A stretch of DNA of 64,000 bases from Phytopseudomonas straminea (GTDB taxonomy: Bacteria; Pseudomonadota; Gammaproteobacteria; Pseudomonadales; Pseudomonadaceae): contig NZ_FOMO01000002.1 in assembly GCF_900112645.1 (NCBI RefSeq), positions 491,593 through 555,592 of the forward strand. Reading direction: 5' to 3'. The notes beneath the pieces were generated by a model. That model worked only from the letters and a program-made list of their open reading frames with translations, searched no databases and was not told the origin of the DNA. Every line of letters begins with the position of its first letter. The first letter of the stretch is position 1. The translations under genes were made by a program, and so were the position numbers. This document shows, piece after piece, positions 8,562-19,416 of the stretch.

Positions 8562-10043
8562 TCAACCGATGCTGGCCAGCAGTTTTTCCCACTCCTTGTT
8601 CTCCTTCTTCGACACACCACCGAGCAGCTCGATGGCCTGGCGCAGGCGGAAACGGGTGAGGTCCGGGCCGAGAATTTCCATGGCATCGAGCACCGATACC
8701 GAACTGGCCTGACCGGTGACGGCAGCGAACATCAGCGGCATGGCGTCACGCAGTTTCAGCTCTAGGTGTTCGACTACCGCCTGGATGCAGCCTGTGATGC
8801 GTTCCTTCTCCCACTGGCGCAGCGCTTCGAGCTTCCAGAGGATCAGCTGCATGAGCTGGCGCACCTGATCGTCCGACAGCTTCTTGTGGGCGAACAGCGC
8901 CTTGTCCGGCTGCACGCCGCCTGCGAAGAAGAAGCTGGCCAGTGGCGCGATCTGGCTGAAGGTTTCCACCCTGCCCTGCACGTGGGGGGCGATCTTCATC
9001 AGGTAGTCGCTGTTGAAGGCCCACTTCTGCACGCCAGCGGCGAACGCTTCGACGCTCAGGTCGCGCATCCACTGGCCGTTGAGCCAGGACAGCTTCTCCA
9101 GATCGAAGATTGGCCCGCCGAGGGAAACGCGCTGTACGTCGAAATTAGCGATCATCTCCTCGAGGGTGAATTTCTCGCGCTCGTCCGGCATCGACCAGCC
9201 CATGCGGCCTAGGTAGTTGAGCATCGCCTGGGGCAGGAAGCCCATGCGCTCGTAGAAGGTGATCGAGGTCGGGTTCTTGCGCTTGGACAGCTTGCTCTTG
9301 TCCGGGTTACGCAGCAGCGGCATGTAGCACAGCTGCGGCTTTTCCCAACCGAAGTACTCGTACAGCAGGATCAGCTTGGGCGCCGAGGGCAGCCATTCTT
9401 CACCACGCAGCACGTGGGTGATCTTCATCAGGTGGTCGTCGACCACGTTGGCCAGGAAGTAGGTCGGCAGGCCATCGGTCTTCATCAGCACCTGCATGTC
9501 CATGCGATCCCATGGAATCTCCACATCACCGCGCAGCATGTCCGGCACCACGCAGACGCCCTCGCTCGGCACCTTCATGCGGATCACGTGGGGCTCGCCC
9601 GCTGCCAGGCGGCGCTGCACGTCCTCGTCGGAGAGCAGCAGGCCGCGGCCGTCGTAGCGCGGCGTCTCGCCACGAGCCATCTGCTCGGCACGCATCTGGT
9701 CGAGTTCTTCCGGGGTGCAGAAGCAGTAGAAGGCGTGGCCCTTCTCGACCAGCTCCAGCGCGTACTTGCGGTAGATCTCGCCACGTTCGCTCTGCCGGTA
9801 CGGGCCATAAGGGCCGCCGACGTCCGGGCCTTCGTTCCACTCGATGCCCAGCCAGCGCAGGGCATCGTAGATCTGCTGCTCGGACTCGCGAGTCGAACGG
9901 ACCTGGTCGGTATCCTCGATGCGCAGGATGAACTCACCGCCGTGTTGCCTGGCGAAGCACAGGTTGAACAGGGCGATGTAGGCGGTGCCGACGTGAGGAT
10001 CGCCAGTGGGCGACGGAGCGATACGAGTGCGAACGGTGGTCAT
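8562..10043 (-). CDS. gltX: glutamyl-tRNA synthetase
   Basis: 493 residues, the normal length of a discriminating class I GluRS. It charges tRNA-Glu with glutamate. The HIGH-type motif is in [15 protein letters not shown] (about residues 10-24) and the KMSKS-type loop is DKSKLSKRK near residue 250. Cysteines in [10 protein letters not shown] (about 107-112) belong to the zinc-binding insertion seen in many bacterial GluRS. The start [14 protein letters not shown] at 10043 is standard. Four tRNAs including two for glutamate lie directly downstream on the same strand, an arrangement also found in other pseudomonads. Confidence 0.97.
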   Translation of the reverse strand: MTTVRTRIAPSPTGDPHVGTAYIALFNLCFARQHGGEFILRIEDTDQVRSTRESEQQIYDALRWLGIEWNEGPDVGGPYGPYRQSERGEIYRKYALELVEKGHAFYCFCTPEELDQMRAEQMARGETPRYDGRGLLLSDEDVQRRLAAGEPHVIRMKVPSEGVCVVPDMLRGDVEIPWDRMDMQVLMKTDGLPTYFLANVVDDHLMKITHVLRGEEWLPSAPKLILLYEYFGWEKPQLCYMPLLRNPDKSKLSKRKNPTSITFYERMGFLPQAMLNYLGRMGWSMPDEREKFTLEEMIANFDVQRVSLGGPIFDLEKLSWLNGQWMRDLSVEAFAAGVQKWAFNSDYLMKIAPHVQGRVETFSQIAPLASFFFAGGVQPDKALFAHKKLSDDQVRQLMQLILWKLEALRQWEKERITGCIQAVVEHLELKLRDAMPLMFAAVTGQASSVSVLDAMEILGPDLTRFRLRQAIELLGGVSKKENKEWEKLLASIG

Positions 10044-10216
10044 GGAAAGTCCCGAGCAAGTAAGACTGAAAATGGCATGGGCTAGCCCCGCACCCAGACC
10101 GCATGAGCGACAGGCGCAGGCGCCATGGATGACGCGAGAAAGCGAAGGGAACGAATATTAACAGGCCAGCCCCGGCTGGCTCCAGCGGACCGCGGCGCAG
10201 GGCTGCGAAGAACGCG

Positions 10217-10728
10217 TCAGGCGCGCGAAGCGCCACTGAGGTAGCGAGATAGCGCCGTAACGCCCTCCTCCACACTGGCGCTGCAGCCAGCCCAGGAGCA
10301 AGCCAGCATCAGGTTGCGCGGCAGGCCGAAATCCTCGATGAAGTAGCCGTCGGCGTCACGACCGTTTTCGTCACCGGGCAGCCACTGGCGCATGCTGCCC
10401 TGGGGCTCGAAGTAGGCCCACACCGGCTTGCCCAGCGCCACCGCCGCACCGACCTCGAAGGCCGTGCCGGAATCCGGCTCGAACCCGCGAAACGGGTTGA
10501 GGTTGGCCAGCACGGCATCGGCATCACGGATCATCGCCAGGTTGAGCCGGCAGATCTGAGCCGCCAAATCGGCCGGTGCCAGGCCCTCGGCCACCTCGTT
10601 ATCGAACGGATAAAGCCCTTCGAGCCCGTGCTCGAGGCACAGGCGCTTGAGGTACTCACCGCGCTCGATGGCATCGGCCCTGAACACGTCGAAACCGGCC
10701 AGGTAGACCTTGGGCTGAGCCGCCGTAC

Positions 10729-10732
<4 letters not shown>
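10217..10732 (-). CDS. nucleoside 2-deoxyribosyltransferase-family protein
   Basis: 171 residues. The opening [14 protein letters not shown], the phosphate/base pocket segment [20 protein letters not shown] and [17 protein letters not shown] are the typical core of nucleoside 2-deoxyribosyltransferases, with the catalytic glutamate in AFEVGAA. Members transfer deoxyribose between bases or hydrolyse (deoxy)nucleotides during salvage or sanitation. Its ATG overlaps the uvrB stop codon (ATGA), so the two genes form one operon; a role in nucleotide clean-up next to excision repair is plausible but inferred. Confidence 0.87.
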
Positions 10733-12744
<2,012 letters not shown>

Positions 12745-12910
12745 AATTACCTCTGCAAAGGCTGTGACGCCACGACAACACGTGCGTCATACCTGATGTA
12801 CGCTGTCGCGACACCGAATATGGGCCGCTATACTAACGGCCCGCTTGCGCAACCCCTAATCCAGTTGCCGGGTTGCTCGATACTCACCTCACCACAGAGC
12901 TGCCGCCCCC

Positions 12911-14107
12911 ATGAGTCTGTTCTCCGCCGTCGAAATGGCTCCGCGCGATCCCATCCTGGGCCTCAACGAAGCATTCAACGCCGATAAACGCCCTGACAAG
13001 GTCAACCTTGGCGTGGGTGTCTACACCAACGAAGAAGGTCGCATCCCGCTGTTGCGCGCCGTGGTCGAAGCCGAAGCGGCCTTGACCGCCGCTCGCGCGC
13101 CACGTGGCTACCTGCCGATCGAAGGCATCGCCGCTTACGATCAGGCCTTGCAGAAGCTGCTGCTGGGCAACGACTCGCCGCTGATCCAGCAAGGCCGCGT
13201 GATCACCACCCAGGCCATCGGCGGCACCGGGGCTCTGAAGACCGGCGCGGACTTCCTCAAGCGCCTGCTGCCCGACGCCACCGTGGCGATCAGCGACCCG
13301 AGCTGGGAGAACCATCGCGCACTGTTCGAAGCCGCCGGTTTCCCGGTGCGCAACTACCGCTACTACGACGCCTTCAGCAACGGCGTGAACCGTGGCGGCC
13401 TGCTCGAAGACCTGAAGAACCTGCCGGCGCGCTCCATCGTCGTGTTGCACGCCTGCTGCCACAACCCGACCGGCGTCGACCTGACTCCAGAAGACTGGCA
13501 GGCGGTGCTGGAAATCGTGCGCGAACGCGAGCATGTGCCCTTCCTCGACATCGCCTACCAGGGTTTTGGCGACGGTATTGAAGAGGACGCCGCGGCGGTA
13601 CGTTTGTTCGCCCAATCTGGCCTGACCTTCTTCGTCTCCAGCTCGTTCTCCAAGTCGTTCTCGCTGTACGGCGAGCGCGTCGGCGCCCTGACCATCGTGG
13701 TCGGAGACCAGGAAGAAGGCAGCCGCGTGCTGTCCCAGGTCAAGCGCGTGATCCGCACCAACTACTCCAACCCGCCGACCCATGGCGCCAGCGTGGTTGC
13801 AGCCGTGCTCAACAACCCAGAACTGCGCGTGATGTGGGAAACCGAGCTGGGCGAGATGCGCGATCGTATCCGCACCATGCGCCTGGCCATGGTCGAGCAG
13901 CTGGCAGCACTGAACGCCAAGCGCGACTTCGGCTTCGTCGCCGAACAGCGCGGGATGTTCTCCTACTCGGGCCTGACCACCGAACAGGTCGAGCGCCTGC
14001 GCAGCGAATTCGGCATCTACGCCGTGGGCACCGGCCGCATCTGCGTGGCCGCCCTGAACACGCGCAACCTGCCGGTCGTAACCAAGGCCATCGCCGCCAT
14101 TCTGTAA
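12911..14107 (+). CDS. aromatic/aspartate aminotransferase (class I, PLP)
   Basis: 398 residues, the usual length of AspC/TyrB enzymes. The PLP lysine is K248 in SSSFSKSFSLYGERVGA. The substrate-binding VNLGVGVYTNEEG, the cofactor-contacting HACCHNPTGVD and DIAYQGFGDG, and a C-terminal GRICVAALN arginine are present. It transaminates aspartate and/or aromatic amino acids with 2-oxoglutarate; sequence alone does not decide between AspC and TyrB preference. It is divergent from uvrB, a neighbourhood shared with other pseudomonads, and is followed by tRNA-Asn. Confidence 0.93.
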   Translation: MSLFSAVEMAPRDPILGLNEAFNADKRPDKVNLGVGVYTNEEGRIPLLRAVVEAEAALTAARAPRGYLPIEGIAAYDQALQKLLLGNDSPLIQQGRVITTQAIGGTGALKTGADFLKRLLPDATVAISDPSWENHRALFEAAGFPVRNYRYYDAFSNGVNRGGLLEDLKNLPARSIVVLHACCHNPTGVDLTPEDWQAVLEIVREREHVPFLDIAYQGFGDGIEEDAAAVRLFAQSGLTFFVSSSFSKSFSLYGERVGALTIVVGDQEEGSRVLSQVKRVIRTNYSNPPTHGASVVAAVLNNPELRVMWETELGEMRDRIRTMRLAMVEQLAALNAKRDFGFVAEQRGMFSYSGLTTEQVERLRSEFGIYAVGTGRICVAALNTRNLPVVTKAIAAIL

Positions 14108-14113
14108 GTTGCG

Positions 14114-14144
14114 AGGGGAAGTCGGCAGATGCTTGACTTCCCCT
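14114..14144 (+). terminator. hairpin after the aminotransferase gene
   Basis: A 10-bp stem (AGGGGAAGTC / GACTTCCCCT) with an 11-nt loop lies 6 bp after the stop codon, followed by only two T residues. Probably a weak terminator before tRNA-Asn. Confidence 0.5.
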
Positions 14145-14172
14145 TCGTAATCAGTAGGATACGCGTCGTTGT

Positions 14173-14248
14173 TCCGCGATAGCTCAGTCGGTAGAGCAAA
14201 TGACTGTTAATCATTGGGTCCCTGGTTCGAGTCCAGGTCGCGGAGCCA
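14173..14248 (+). tRNA. tRNA-Asn(GTT)
   Basis: TCCGCGATAGCTCAGTCGGT... with anticodon loop CTGTTAA, T-arm CTGGTTCGAGTCCAG and encoded CCA. 76 nt. Its last 22 nt and the following terminator recur about 150 bp downstream. Confidence 0.97.
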
Positions 14249-14295
14249 AATTCGAGAAACCCGGCCTTTATGCCGGGTTTTTTATTGCCTGCCGG
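14227..14295 (+). repeat. direct repeat, copy 1 (tRNA-Asn 3' end plus terminator)
   Basis: 69 bp starting in the tRNA T-loop (TCGAGTCCAGGTCGCGGAGC) and running through the terminator to GCCTGCCGG. It matches copy 2 at 14377-14445 over its whole length with only a few substitutions and no indels. Confidence 0.85.
14257..14283 (+). terminator. terminator of tRNA-Asn
   Basis: AACCCGGC / GCCGGGTT stem with a 6-nt loop and a run of six T residues, 9 bp after the tRNA CCA. Confidence 0.93.
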
Positions 14296-14376
14296 ACTCT
14301 CACCAGGGACTGCGTCCCAGGTTATTCGCTTCGCTCCCTCCTACGGGGCCGCGCTGAGGCGCGTTCAGCTGCGCTG

Positions 14377-14445
14377 TCGAGTCCAGGTCGCGGAGCCAAA
14401 TTCAAGAAACCCGGTCATTAGGCCGGGTTTTTTATTGGCTGTCGG
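14377..14445 (+). repeat. direct repeat, copy 2: orphan tRNA-Asn 3' fragment with terminator
   Basis: Repeats the last 22 nt of tRNA-Asn (including GTCGCGGAGCCA) and the adjacent terminator exactly 150 bp after copy 1. The 5' two thirds of the tRNA are absent, so it encodes no functional tRNA. It resembles the second half of a lost tandem tRNA-Asn or an att-site-like scar. The 81 bp between the copies contain no gene. Confidence 0.82.
14407..14433 (+). terminator. second copy of the tRNA-Asn terminator
   Basis: AACCCGG / CCGGGTT stem followed by a T-run, within direct repeat copy 2. The loop differs slightly from copy 1. Confidence 0.8.
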
Positions 14446-14459
14446 AAAGTGTGCGGTTC

Positions 14460-14530
14460 GTAGGGTGGGTTAGCGCCGCTGGCCAGAAGCCTGGCGAACG
14501 CTACTTACTCGGAGCGGTGCGTAACCCACC
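14460..14530. repeat. imperfect palindromic intergenic repeat
   Basis: Begins GTAGGGTGGGTTAGCGCCGC and ends GCGGTGCGTAACCCACC; the outer arms are inverted complements around an inner part with CTGGCCAGAAGCCTGGCG. From memory, elements of this GTAGGGTGGGTTAGCG...CGTAACCCACC form are dispersed repeats in many gamma-proteobacterial genomes. Non-coding. Confidence 0.65.
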
Positions 14531-14555
14531 GCGCGATCACAAGGCCTATAAAACT

Positions 14556-14590
14556 TACCGGGTATCGCTTCGCTCAACCCGGGCTACCCC
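14556..14590. repeat. second short palindromic repeat
   Basis: The segment ACCGGGTATCGCTTCGCTCA followed by ACCCGGGCTACCC is a compact hairpin (ACCGGGT / ACCCGGG around GCGAAGCG-like inner arms). It ends 5 bp before the fleR stop codon, so it may also act as the 3' hairpin of the fleSR mRNA. Confidence 0.55.
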
Positions 14591-14594
14591 AGGT

Positions 14595-15998
14595 TTAGCT
14601 GGCGTACAGATAAGCCTCGACATCCATCCCGGCATCACGCATCTGCGCCAGCTTGTAGCGCAAGGTACGCGGGCTGATGCCCAGTCGCTCGGCGGCCTCT
14701 TTGCGACGCCCTCGCTCGGCACGCAGGATATCGATGATCACTTGATACTCACGACGTCGCAGGTCCTCGCCCAAGGCCCCATCCGCCACGCTTGCGTCCG
14801 GCATGACCGGCAGCGGCGCGTTCGGCACCGCCGCCAATTGCGGTGCAGGTGCTGCCTGTGCGAACCCGATAGGCGCGTTCAGGTACAAGTCGTTGGGCTC
14901 GATAACACCATTTTGCTGAAGGATGACCGCGCGCTGAATGGCATTGTCAAGCTCACGCACGTTACCCGGCCAGGCATGCCCAGTCAGGCAGGCGACCGCC
15001 TGGACCGAGAGCCGTAACGGCGCCAGGTTCATCTTCTTCACGTACTTGGCCAGCAGACGCTCGGCCAGGGGTAGGATATCCGCCGGGCGCTCACGTAACG
15101 GTCGCCAGGCCAGCGGGAACACCGAAAGGCGATAGAACAGATCCTCCCGGAAGCGGCCTGCCGCTACCTCTGCCGCCAAGTCACGGTTGCTGGTCGCCAG
15201 CACGCGGATATCCAGGCTGATCGGCTTACGGGCGCCGACTCGCTCGACCTCACGCTCCTGCAACACACGCAACAGCTTGGCCTGCAAGGCCAGCGGCATC
15301 TCGGAGATTTCATCGAGCAGGATGGTTCCGCCCTCGGCCAGCTCGAACTTGCCCGGCGCGCTGGCAACGGCGCCCGTGAATGCGCCCTTTTCGTGACCGA
15401 ACAGGGTGGCTTCCAGCATGTTGTCCGGAATCGCCGCGCAGTTGATGGCGATGAAAGGCTCCTTGGCACGCGGAGACTGCTGATGAAGATAACGCGCCAG
15501 AACCTCCTTGCCGGTCCCCGACTCGCCGGTGATCAGCACGGTGGAGTCGCTACGGGCCACCCGCGCCGCCAACTCAAGCAGCTGCAGGCTGGCCTGCTCG
15601 CAAGCTACCGGACCGTCCTGATCCAGTTCGCTGGCCCGCCCGAGCGCATGGCGCGCCACCAGCGACAACAGGGTCTTGGGTTCGAAGGGCTTGACCAGAT
15701 AGTCGACTGCACCACGGCGTATGGCGTCGACGGCACGCTCGACGGCACCGAAAGCCGTCATCAGCAGCACCGGCAACTGCGGCTGGCGTTCGCGAATGGC
15801 GCATAGCAGTTGATGACCATCCATGCCCGGCATGTTCACGTCACTGATCACCAGCCCGAACGGCTCCTGGGCGATGGCGACCAGCGCCGCTTCGGCGCAG
15901 TCGACGGCCCGGTAATCATGGCCACCGAGCTCGAGGGTGTCAGCCAGGGCTTCGCGCAATGCGCGATCGTCTTCAACCAGCAGGACTTTGGCAGCCAT
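14595..15998 (-). CDS. fleR: flagellar two-component response regulator, sigma54 activator
   Basis: 467 residues. Receiver domain 1-120 with phospho-acceptor D53, switch T81 and K103. AAA+ domain with Walker A GESGTGKE (158-165), the sigma54-contact loop GAFTGA, and Walker [11 protein letters not shown]-terminal Fis-type [22 protein letters not shown]. FleR, phosphorylated by FleS, activates RpoN promoters of the hook and basal body (flgBCDE, flgFGHIJKL here). The start ATG has AGGAG 7 nt upstream and lies 3 bp after the fleS stop. No fliE or other basal-body gene follows; instead the repeats and tRNA-Asn do. Confidence 0.96.
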   Translation of the reverse strand: MAAKVLLVEDDRALREALADTLELGGHDYRAVDCAEAALVAIAQEPFGLVISDVNMPGMDGHQLLCAIRERQPQLPVLLMTAFGAVERAVDAIRRGAVDYLVKPFEPKTLLSLVARHALGRASELDQDGPVACEQASLQLLELAARVARSDSTVLITGESGTGKEVLARYLHQQSPRAKEPFIAINCAAIPDNMLEATLFGHEKGAFTGAVASAPGKFELAEGGTILLDEISEMPLALQAKLLRVLQEREVERVGARKPISLDIRVLATSNRDLAAEVAAGRFREDLFYRLSVFPLAWRPLRERPADILPLAERLLAKYVKKMNLAPLRLSVQAVACLTGHAWPGNVRELDNAIQRAVILQQNGVIEPNDLYLNAPIGFAQAAPAPQLAAVPNAPLPVMPDASVADGALGEDLRRREYQVIIDILRAERGRRKEAAERLGISPRTLRYKLAQMRDAGMDVEAYLYAS

Positions 15999-16001
15999 GG
16001 G

Positions 16002-17207
16002 TCACTCCTGAATCGTGGGGTGCGCTGGGGTAATCAGCGGCAGAATCAACAAAGCGCAGGTACCGCGACCCGGCCGTGAACGCAGGTGCAACTCGCCCTG
16101 GTGAGCGCGAGCGACCGCCTTGACCACCGCCAACCCGAGGCCGGTACCGGTGGTTTTCGTGGTGAAGAACGGCTCGCCCAGACGTGCCAGCGTGAGGGCA
16201 TCAATGCCGGGACCGTCGTCACTGATGCACAGACGCAAGGTGGATTCGCGCTTGTAAGCATGCACCTTGAGGCGCACACCCTGCCCTGTCGCCTGGATCG
16301 CGTTCTCGACCAGGTTCAGCAGCGCACCAACCAACGTGTCGCGATTGCAGAGCAGCTCGCCGCCCCGAACATCGCATTGCCAGCGAACGTCGATACCTTG
16401 CAGCACCGACTCACCGGACTGCCTGAGCGCCTCGAACAGCTGAGCAGGACCGAGTCGATTCGGCAGTGGTAGCTCGCCGCGGGCGAACACCAGCATGTCG
16501 CGTACCTGATGCTCGAGTTCGTGCAGCCGCTCTTTGAGGCGCCCGGCGAAGCGCTGTTGCTGCTCGGCCGGCAGTACCTGTTCAGTCAGGTGACTGGCAT
16601 ACAGCAACGCCGCCGATAGCGGCGTACGCACCTGGTGAGCCAGTGACGCGACCATGCGCCCCATGGCACTCAGGCGCTCGTGTCGCGACAGCTGATCCTG
16701 CAGGCGACGGGTTTCCGTCAGGTCGGTCAGCAACACCAGCTGGCCGGGTTCGCCTTGCAGCGAGCGCGTGGATATCGACAGTCGCCGGCCATCGGCCAAA
16801 GAAATTTCATGACCGTCGTCGCGCCGCGGTGCGAAGCGCTGCGCGATCACGTCACGCCAAAGACATCCCAGAAGCGCTTCCCCAAGCATGTCCCGCGCCA
16901 CAGGATTGGCTTCACGCACCACGCCATGGCCATCGATGACGACGACGCCACCGGGCAGCAGATCCAACAGGCTTTGCAGGCGGTGGGCCAACCGCTCCTT
17001 TTCGTTCAGCTCCTGCACGCGCTGCTCGCTGACTTGGGCCAGCTGTCCAGTCAGTTCATTGACGCGATTTTCCAGGAGACTGTAGGAGCTACCCAGCCGG
17101 CTCGACATCTGCTCGAACAAGGCCAGCGACTGCTCCAGATCCCCACGCTCCGCGCCTATCGGCGATGAGGTATCCAGGGAAACATGACGTTGCGGGCTTG
17201 GTTTCAT
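16002..17207 (-). CDS. fleS: flagellar two-component sensor histidine kinase
   Basis: 401 residues with no transmembrane segment, so a cytosolic kinase. A coiled-coil N-terminal part (about 20-80) precedes a PAS domain (about 80-170). The HisKA domain has the phospho-accepting histidine H191 in SLAHQVRTPLSAA. The HATPase domain shows NLVENAIQATGQG, DDGPGID and TGLGLAVVKAV. It pairs with FleR three bp downstream. A -24/-12 promoter lies about 55 bp upstream, agreeing with FleQ/RpoN control known in P. aeruginosa. Confidence 0.96.
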   Translation of the reverse strand: MKPSPQRHVSLDTSSPIGAERGDLEQSLALFEQMSSRLGSSYSLLENRVNELTGQLAQVSEQRVQELNEKERLAHRLQSLLDLLPGGVVVIDGHGVVREANPVARDMLGEALLGCLWRDVIAQRFAPRRDDGHEISLADGRRLSISTRSLQGEPGQLVLLTDLTETRRLQDQLSRHERLSAMGRMVASLAHQVRTPLSAALLYASHLTEQVLPAEQQQRFAGRLKERLHELEHQVRDMLVFARGELPLPNRLGPAQLFEALRQSGESVLQGIDVRWQCDVRGGELLCNRDTLVGALLNLVENAIQATGQGVRLKVHAYKRESTLRLCISDDGPGIDALTLARLGEPFFTTKTTGTGLGLAVVKAVARAHQGELHLRSRPGRGTCALLILPLITPAHPTIQE

Positions 17208-17259
17208 TGCACTCTCTTACATGGCGGGCCGTCAGAAGGCGGTCATTTGCCAGAGAGAT

Positions 17260-17275
17260 AGCAATACTCATGCCT
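17260..17275 (-). promoter_or_regulatory. sigma54 promoter of fleSR
   Basis: Minus strand AGGCAT-N5-TTGCT: the essential GG and GC are 10 nt apart as in the consensus TGGCAC-N5-TTGCW. Transcription would start about 42 nt before fleS. FleQ is the known activator of fleSR in Pseudomonas. Confidence 0.75.
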
Positions 17276-17361
17276 TAAAATAAAACCATTTATTTTCAAT
17301 CACATAGGATTTTAATGAGTAGCAAGTCGTCAATTGACTGACTGCAAGAGCGTTAAGGCTC

Positions 17362-17371
17362 GGGGGGGGGG
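17362..17371. repeat. poly-G tract of 10 between fleQ and fleSR
   Basis: Ten consecutive G residues on the plus strand (C on the transcribed strand) in the fleQ-fleS intergenic region, 3 bp from a GGTGGGC hairpin. Homopolymers of this length are prone to slippage. Confidence 0.9.
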
Positions 17372-17373
17372 AC

Positions 17374-17393
17374 AGGTGGGCTATGGCCCACCT
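17374..17393 (-). terminator. hairpin following fleQ
   Basis: AGGTGGGC / GGCCCACCT stem with a 3-nt loop 22 bp after the fleQ stop codon. On the minus strand it is followed by the C-tract, not by T residues, so termination strength is doubtful. Confidence 0.5.
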
Positions 17394-17415
17394 TAAGAGA
17401 TTTAGGCCAGACGAT

Positions 17416-18888
17416 TCAGTCGTCGCCCATCTCGTCTTCGCGACGGCTCATGCCGTACTTGCGCATCTTCTCGACCAGCGTGGTGCGGCGGATGCGCAGC
17501 CGCTCAGCAGCGCGGGCCACGACACCGCCGGCATCATCGAGCGCCTGCTGGATAAGCCCCTGCTCGAGGTTGCCAAGGTAATCCTTGAGGTCCAGACCTT
17601 CGGCAGGCAGCATCGCCGCCGACAGCACGGATGGCGCAGAAGAAGTCAGCACCGCACGCTCGTCCAGCTCATCACGCAGGCTGGCCGCCAGTTGCTCGTC
17701 CTCATCATCGACGTGGCGGAATTTCTTTGGCAGCTCACCCACACCGATCACGCCGTAGGGATGCATGATCGCCATGCGCTCGACCAGGTTGGCCAGCTCA
17801 CGCACGTTGCCCGCCCAGTCATGACGGCAGAGCGACATGATGGCGGCGGAGTTGAAGCGGATGGAGCCACGCTTCTCGTGCTCCATGCGCGAGATCAGCT
17901 CGTTCATCAGCAGCGGAATGTCTTCAATGCGCTCACGCAGCGGCGCCATTTCGATAGGGAACACGTTGAGGCGGTAGTACAAATCCTCACGGAAGCTGCC
18001 GCTCTCAATCATGCTCTCGAGGTTCTTGTGGGTGGCCGCGATGATGCGCACGTCGGCGTTCTGGGTCTTGTTGCTGCCCACGCGCTCGAAGGTGCGCTCC
18101 TGCAGAACTCGAAGCAACTTGACCTGCATCGGCAGCGGCATGTCGCCGATCTCGTCCAGAAACAGCGTTCCGCCATTGGCCAGCTCGAAACGCCCAGCGC
18201 GGCTGGTGATGGCGCCCGTGAACGCGCCCTTCTCATGCCCGAACAGTTCGCTTTCCAGCAGCTCGGCGGGAATGGCGCCGCAGTTGACCGGTACGAACGG
18301 CGCTTCGCGGCGCTTGGAGTGGTAATGCAGATTGCGCGCGACGACTTCCTTGCCGGTGCCCGACTCCCCGAGAATCAGCACGCTGGCCTCGGTGTCGGCC
18401 ACCTGCTGCATCATCTGCCTAACATGCTGAATGGCACGACTGGTGCCTACCAGGCTACGAAACAAATTAGGTTCGCGCTGCCGACCGCGCTCCCGCGCCT
18501 GGTCATACATCTCGCGATAGACCTGGGCACGATGGAGGGAATCGAGGAGTTTGTTATAGCTGGGCGGCATTTCCAGAGTCGCCAATACCCGGCGGCGAAA
18601 CTCCTCTGGCCAGTCAGTAGTGGCATGCTCATGAAGCATCAGCACCGGCAAGAACTCGTCCCAGGCGGCGAACTGCTTGAGCAGATCCAGCGCCCCCCCC
18701 TTGAGCTGCACCTCACCGAGCAGGACGCCAAGAATGCTTCTGCTGGAGTCGATTTGCTCCACAACGTCACGCCATTCGCTGCTGCCGCAAGCAAGGTGGT
18801 CTTCACCGAGAAAATTGAGAATCACCGACAGGTCATGACGACGCTCGAGGTTGTCGTCGATTAGCAGAAGCTTGGTTTCACGCCACAT
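17416..18888 (-). CDS. fleQ: master flagellar regulator, c-di-GMP-responsive sigma54 activator
   Basis: 490 residues from [13 protein letters not shown] at 18888, the same length as P. aeruginosa FleQ; a longer in-frame ATG at 18927 is rejected on that basis. An atypical receiver domain (1-125) precedes the AAA+ domain: Walker A GESGTGKE 174-181, GAFTGA 221-226, Walker B near 240-246. A Fis-like HTH follows ([20 protein letters not shown]). The LFRS motif at 142-145 and R185/N186 are the residues that bind c-di-GMP in the P. aeruginosa protein, so this FleQ should switch between flagellar activation and biofilm gene control. It is a separate transcription unit upstream of fleSR. Confidence 0.97.
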   Translation of the reverse strand: MWRETKLLLIDDNLERRHDLSVILNFLGEDHLACGSSEWRDVVEQIDSSRSILGVLLGEVQLKGGALDLLKQFAAWDEFLPVLMLHEHATTDWPEEFRRRVLATLEMPPSYNKLLDSLHRAQVYREMYDQARERGRQREPNLFRSLVGTSRAIQHVRQMMQQVADTEASVLILGESGTGKEVVARNLHYHSKRREAPFVPVNCGAIPAELLESELFGHEKGAFTGAITSRAGRFELANGGTLFLDEIGDMPLPMQVKLLRVLQERTFERVGSNKTQNADVRIIAATHKNLESMIESGSFREDLYYRLNVFPIEMAPLRERIEDIPLLMNELISRMEHEKRGSIRFNSAAIMSLCRHDWAGNVRELANLVERMAIMHPYGVIGVGELPKKFRHVDDEDEQLAASLRDELDERAVLTSSAPSVLSAAMLPAEGLDLKDYLGNLEQGLIQQALDDAGGVVARAAERLRIRRTTLVEKMRKYGMSRREDEMGDD

Positions 18889-18947
18889 AGTTGTTCGGCC
18901 TAAAGATAAAAAGCCACCAGCAGCCAAAGCGCCGGCATATAGCCAGC

Positions 18948-18976
18948 AGTAAAGTAAATTATTGGCGCTTAGTCAA
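18948..18976 (-). promoter_or_regulatory. candidate sigma70 promoter of fleQ
   Basis: Minus strand TTGACT-N17-TTTACT, about 60 bp before the fleQ ATG. fleQ is known to be sigma70-transcribed in P. aeruginosa and repressed by AmrZ, which is also encoded in this window at 56507. Confidence 0.5.
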
Positions 18977-19094
18977 TTTTATGGCGTGATTATTTGGAGG
19001 AAGTTGCGATGAACTGAGAAGTGCCCCGAAAGGCGAGACTTGAAGCCGCAGGAAAGGAGTTAGACATCTCCGACGATAGCGGCTTGTAAACAAC

Positions 19095-19391
19095 TCAACC
19101 AAAAAGCTGATACACCTTTGCGCCTTGGTGCGACTGATTGAGCTGAACCAGCTCACTTGCCAGACGTTGACGCTCGGCTTGGCAAGCAGTTACCAACTCC
19201 TTGTACAGCTCCAGCAGCTCTTCCATTCGCGCACGCAACGCACCGTCGTCGTCTGCAGCATCCACAATGGCATCCTCAACTGCCTGCCGGCACTGCAGAT
19301 CCAATTCGCCAATTGCCGCCCAATCCTGAGTGAAGAGAGCCTGGCGCATTGCCGTACCGGTATTCTGTAAACGCTGAACGGACGTACTCAT
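19095..19391 (-). CDS. fliT: flagellar export chaperone of the FliT type
   Basis: 98 residues starting MSTSVQRLQNTGTAMRQALF, with AAGGAG 6 nt upstream of the ATG; a longer in-frame start overlapping fliS is less likely. It is all-helical with a long coiled region, like FliT/FleP proteins placed after fliS in Pseudomonas. FliT-type proteins keep FliD or other late substrates soluble before export. Sequence conservation in this family is low, so position (fliD-fliS-this gene-fleQ) carries much of the call. Confidence 0.75.
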   Translation of the reverse strand: MSTSVQRLQNTGTAMRQALFTQDWAAIGELDLQCRQAVEDAIVDAADDDGALRARMEELLELYKELVTACQAERQRLASELVQLNQSHQGAKVYQLFG

Positions 19392-19416
19392 GGAAAACTC
19401 CTTTTCGGCGCAAAGA

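Noticed and set aside
12745..12910. LexA box before uvrB
   Set aside because: No CTGT-N8-ACAG palindrome; CTGTCGCGACAC is only a partial match.
14377..14445. Second functional tRNA-Asn
   Set aside because: Only the T-loop to CCA part is present; D-arm and anticodon arm are missing.
17383..18864. 493-codon plus-strand frame covering fleQ
   Set aside because: Shadow of fleQ; no recognisable domain.
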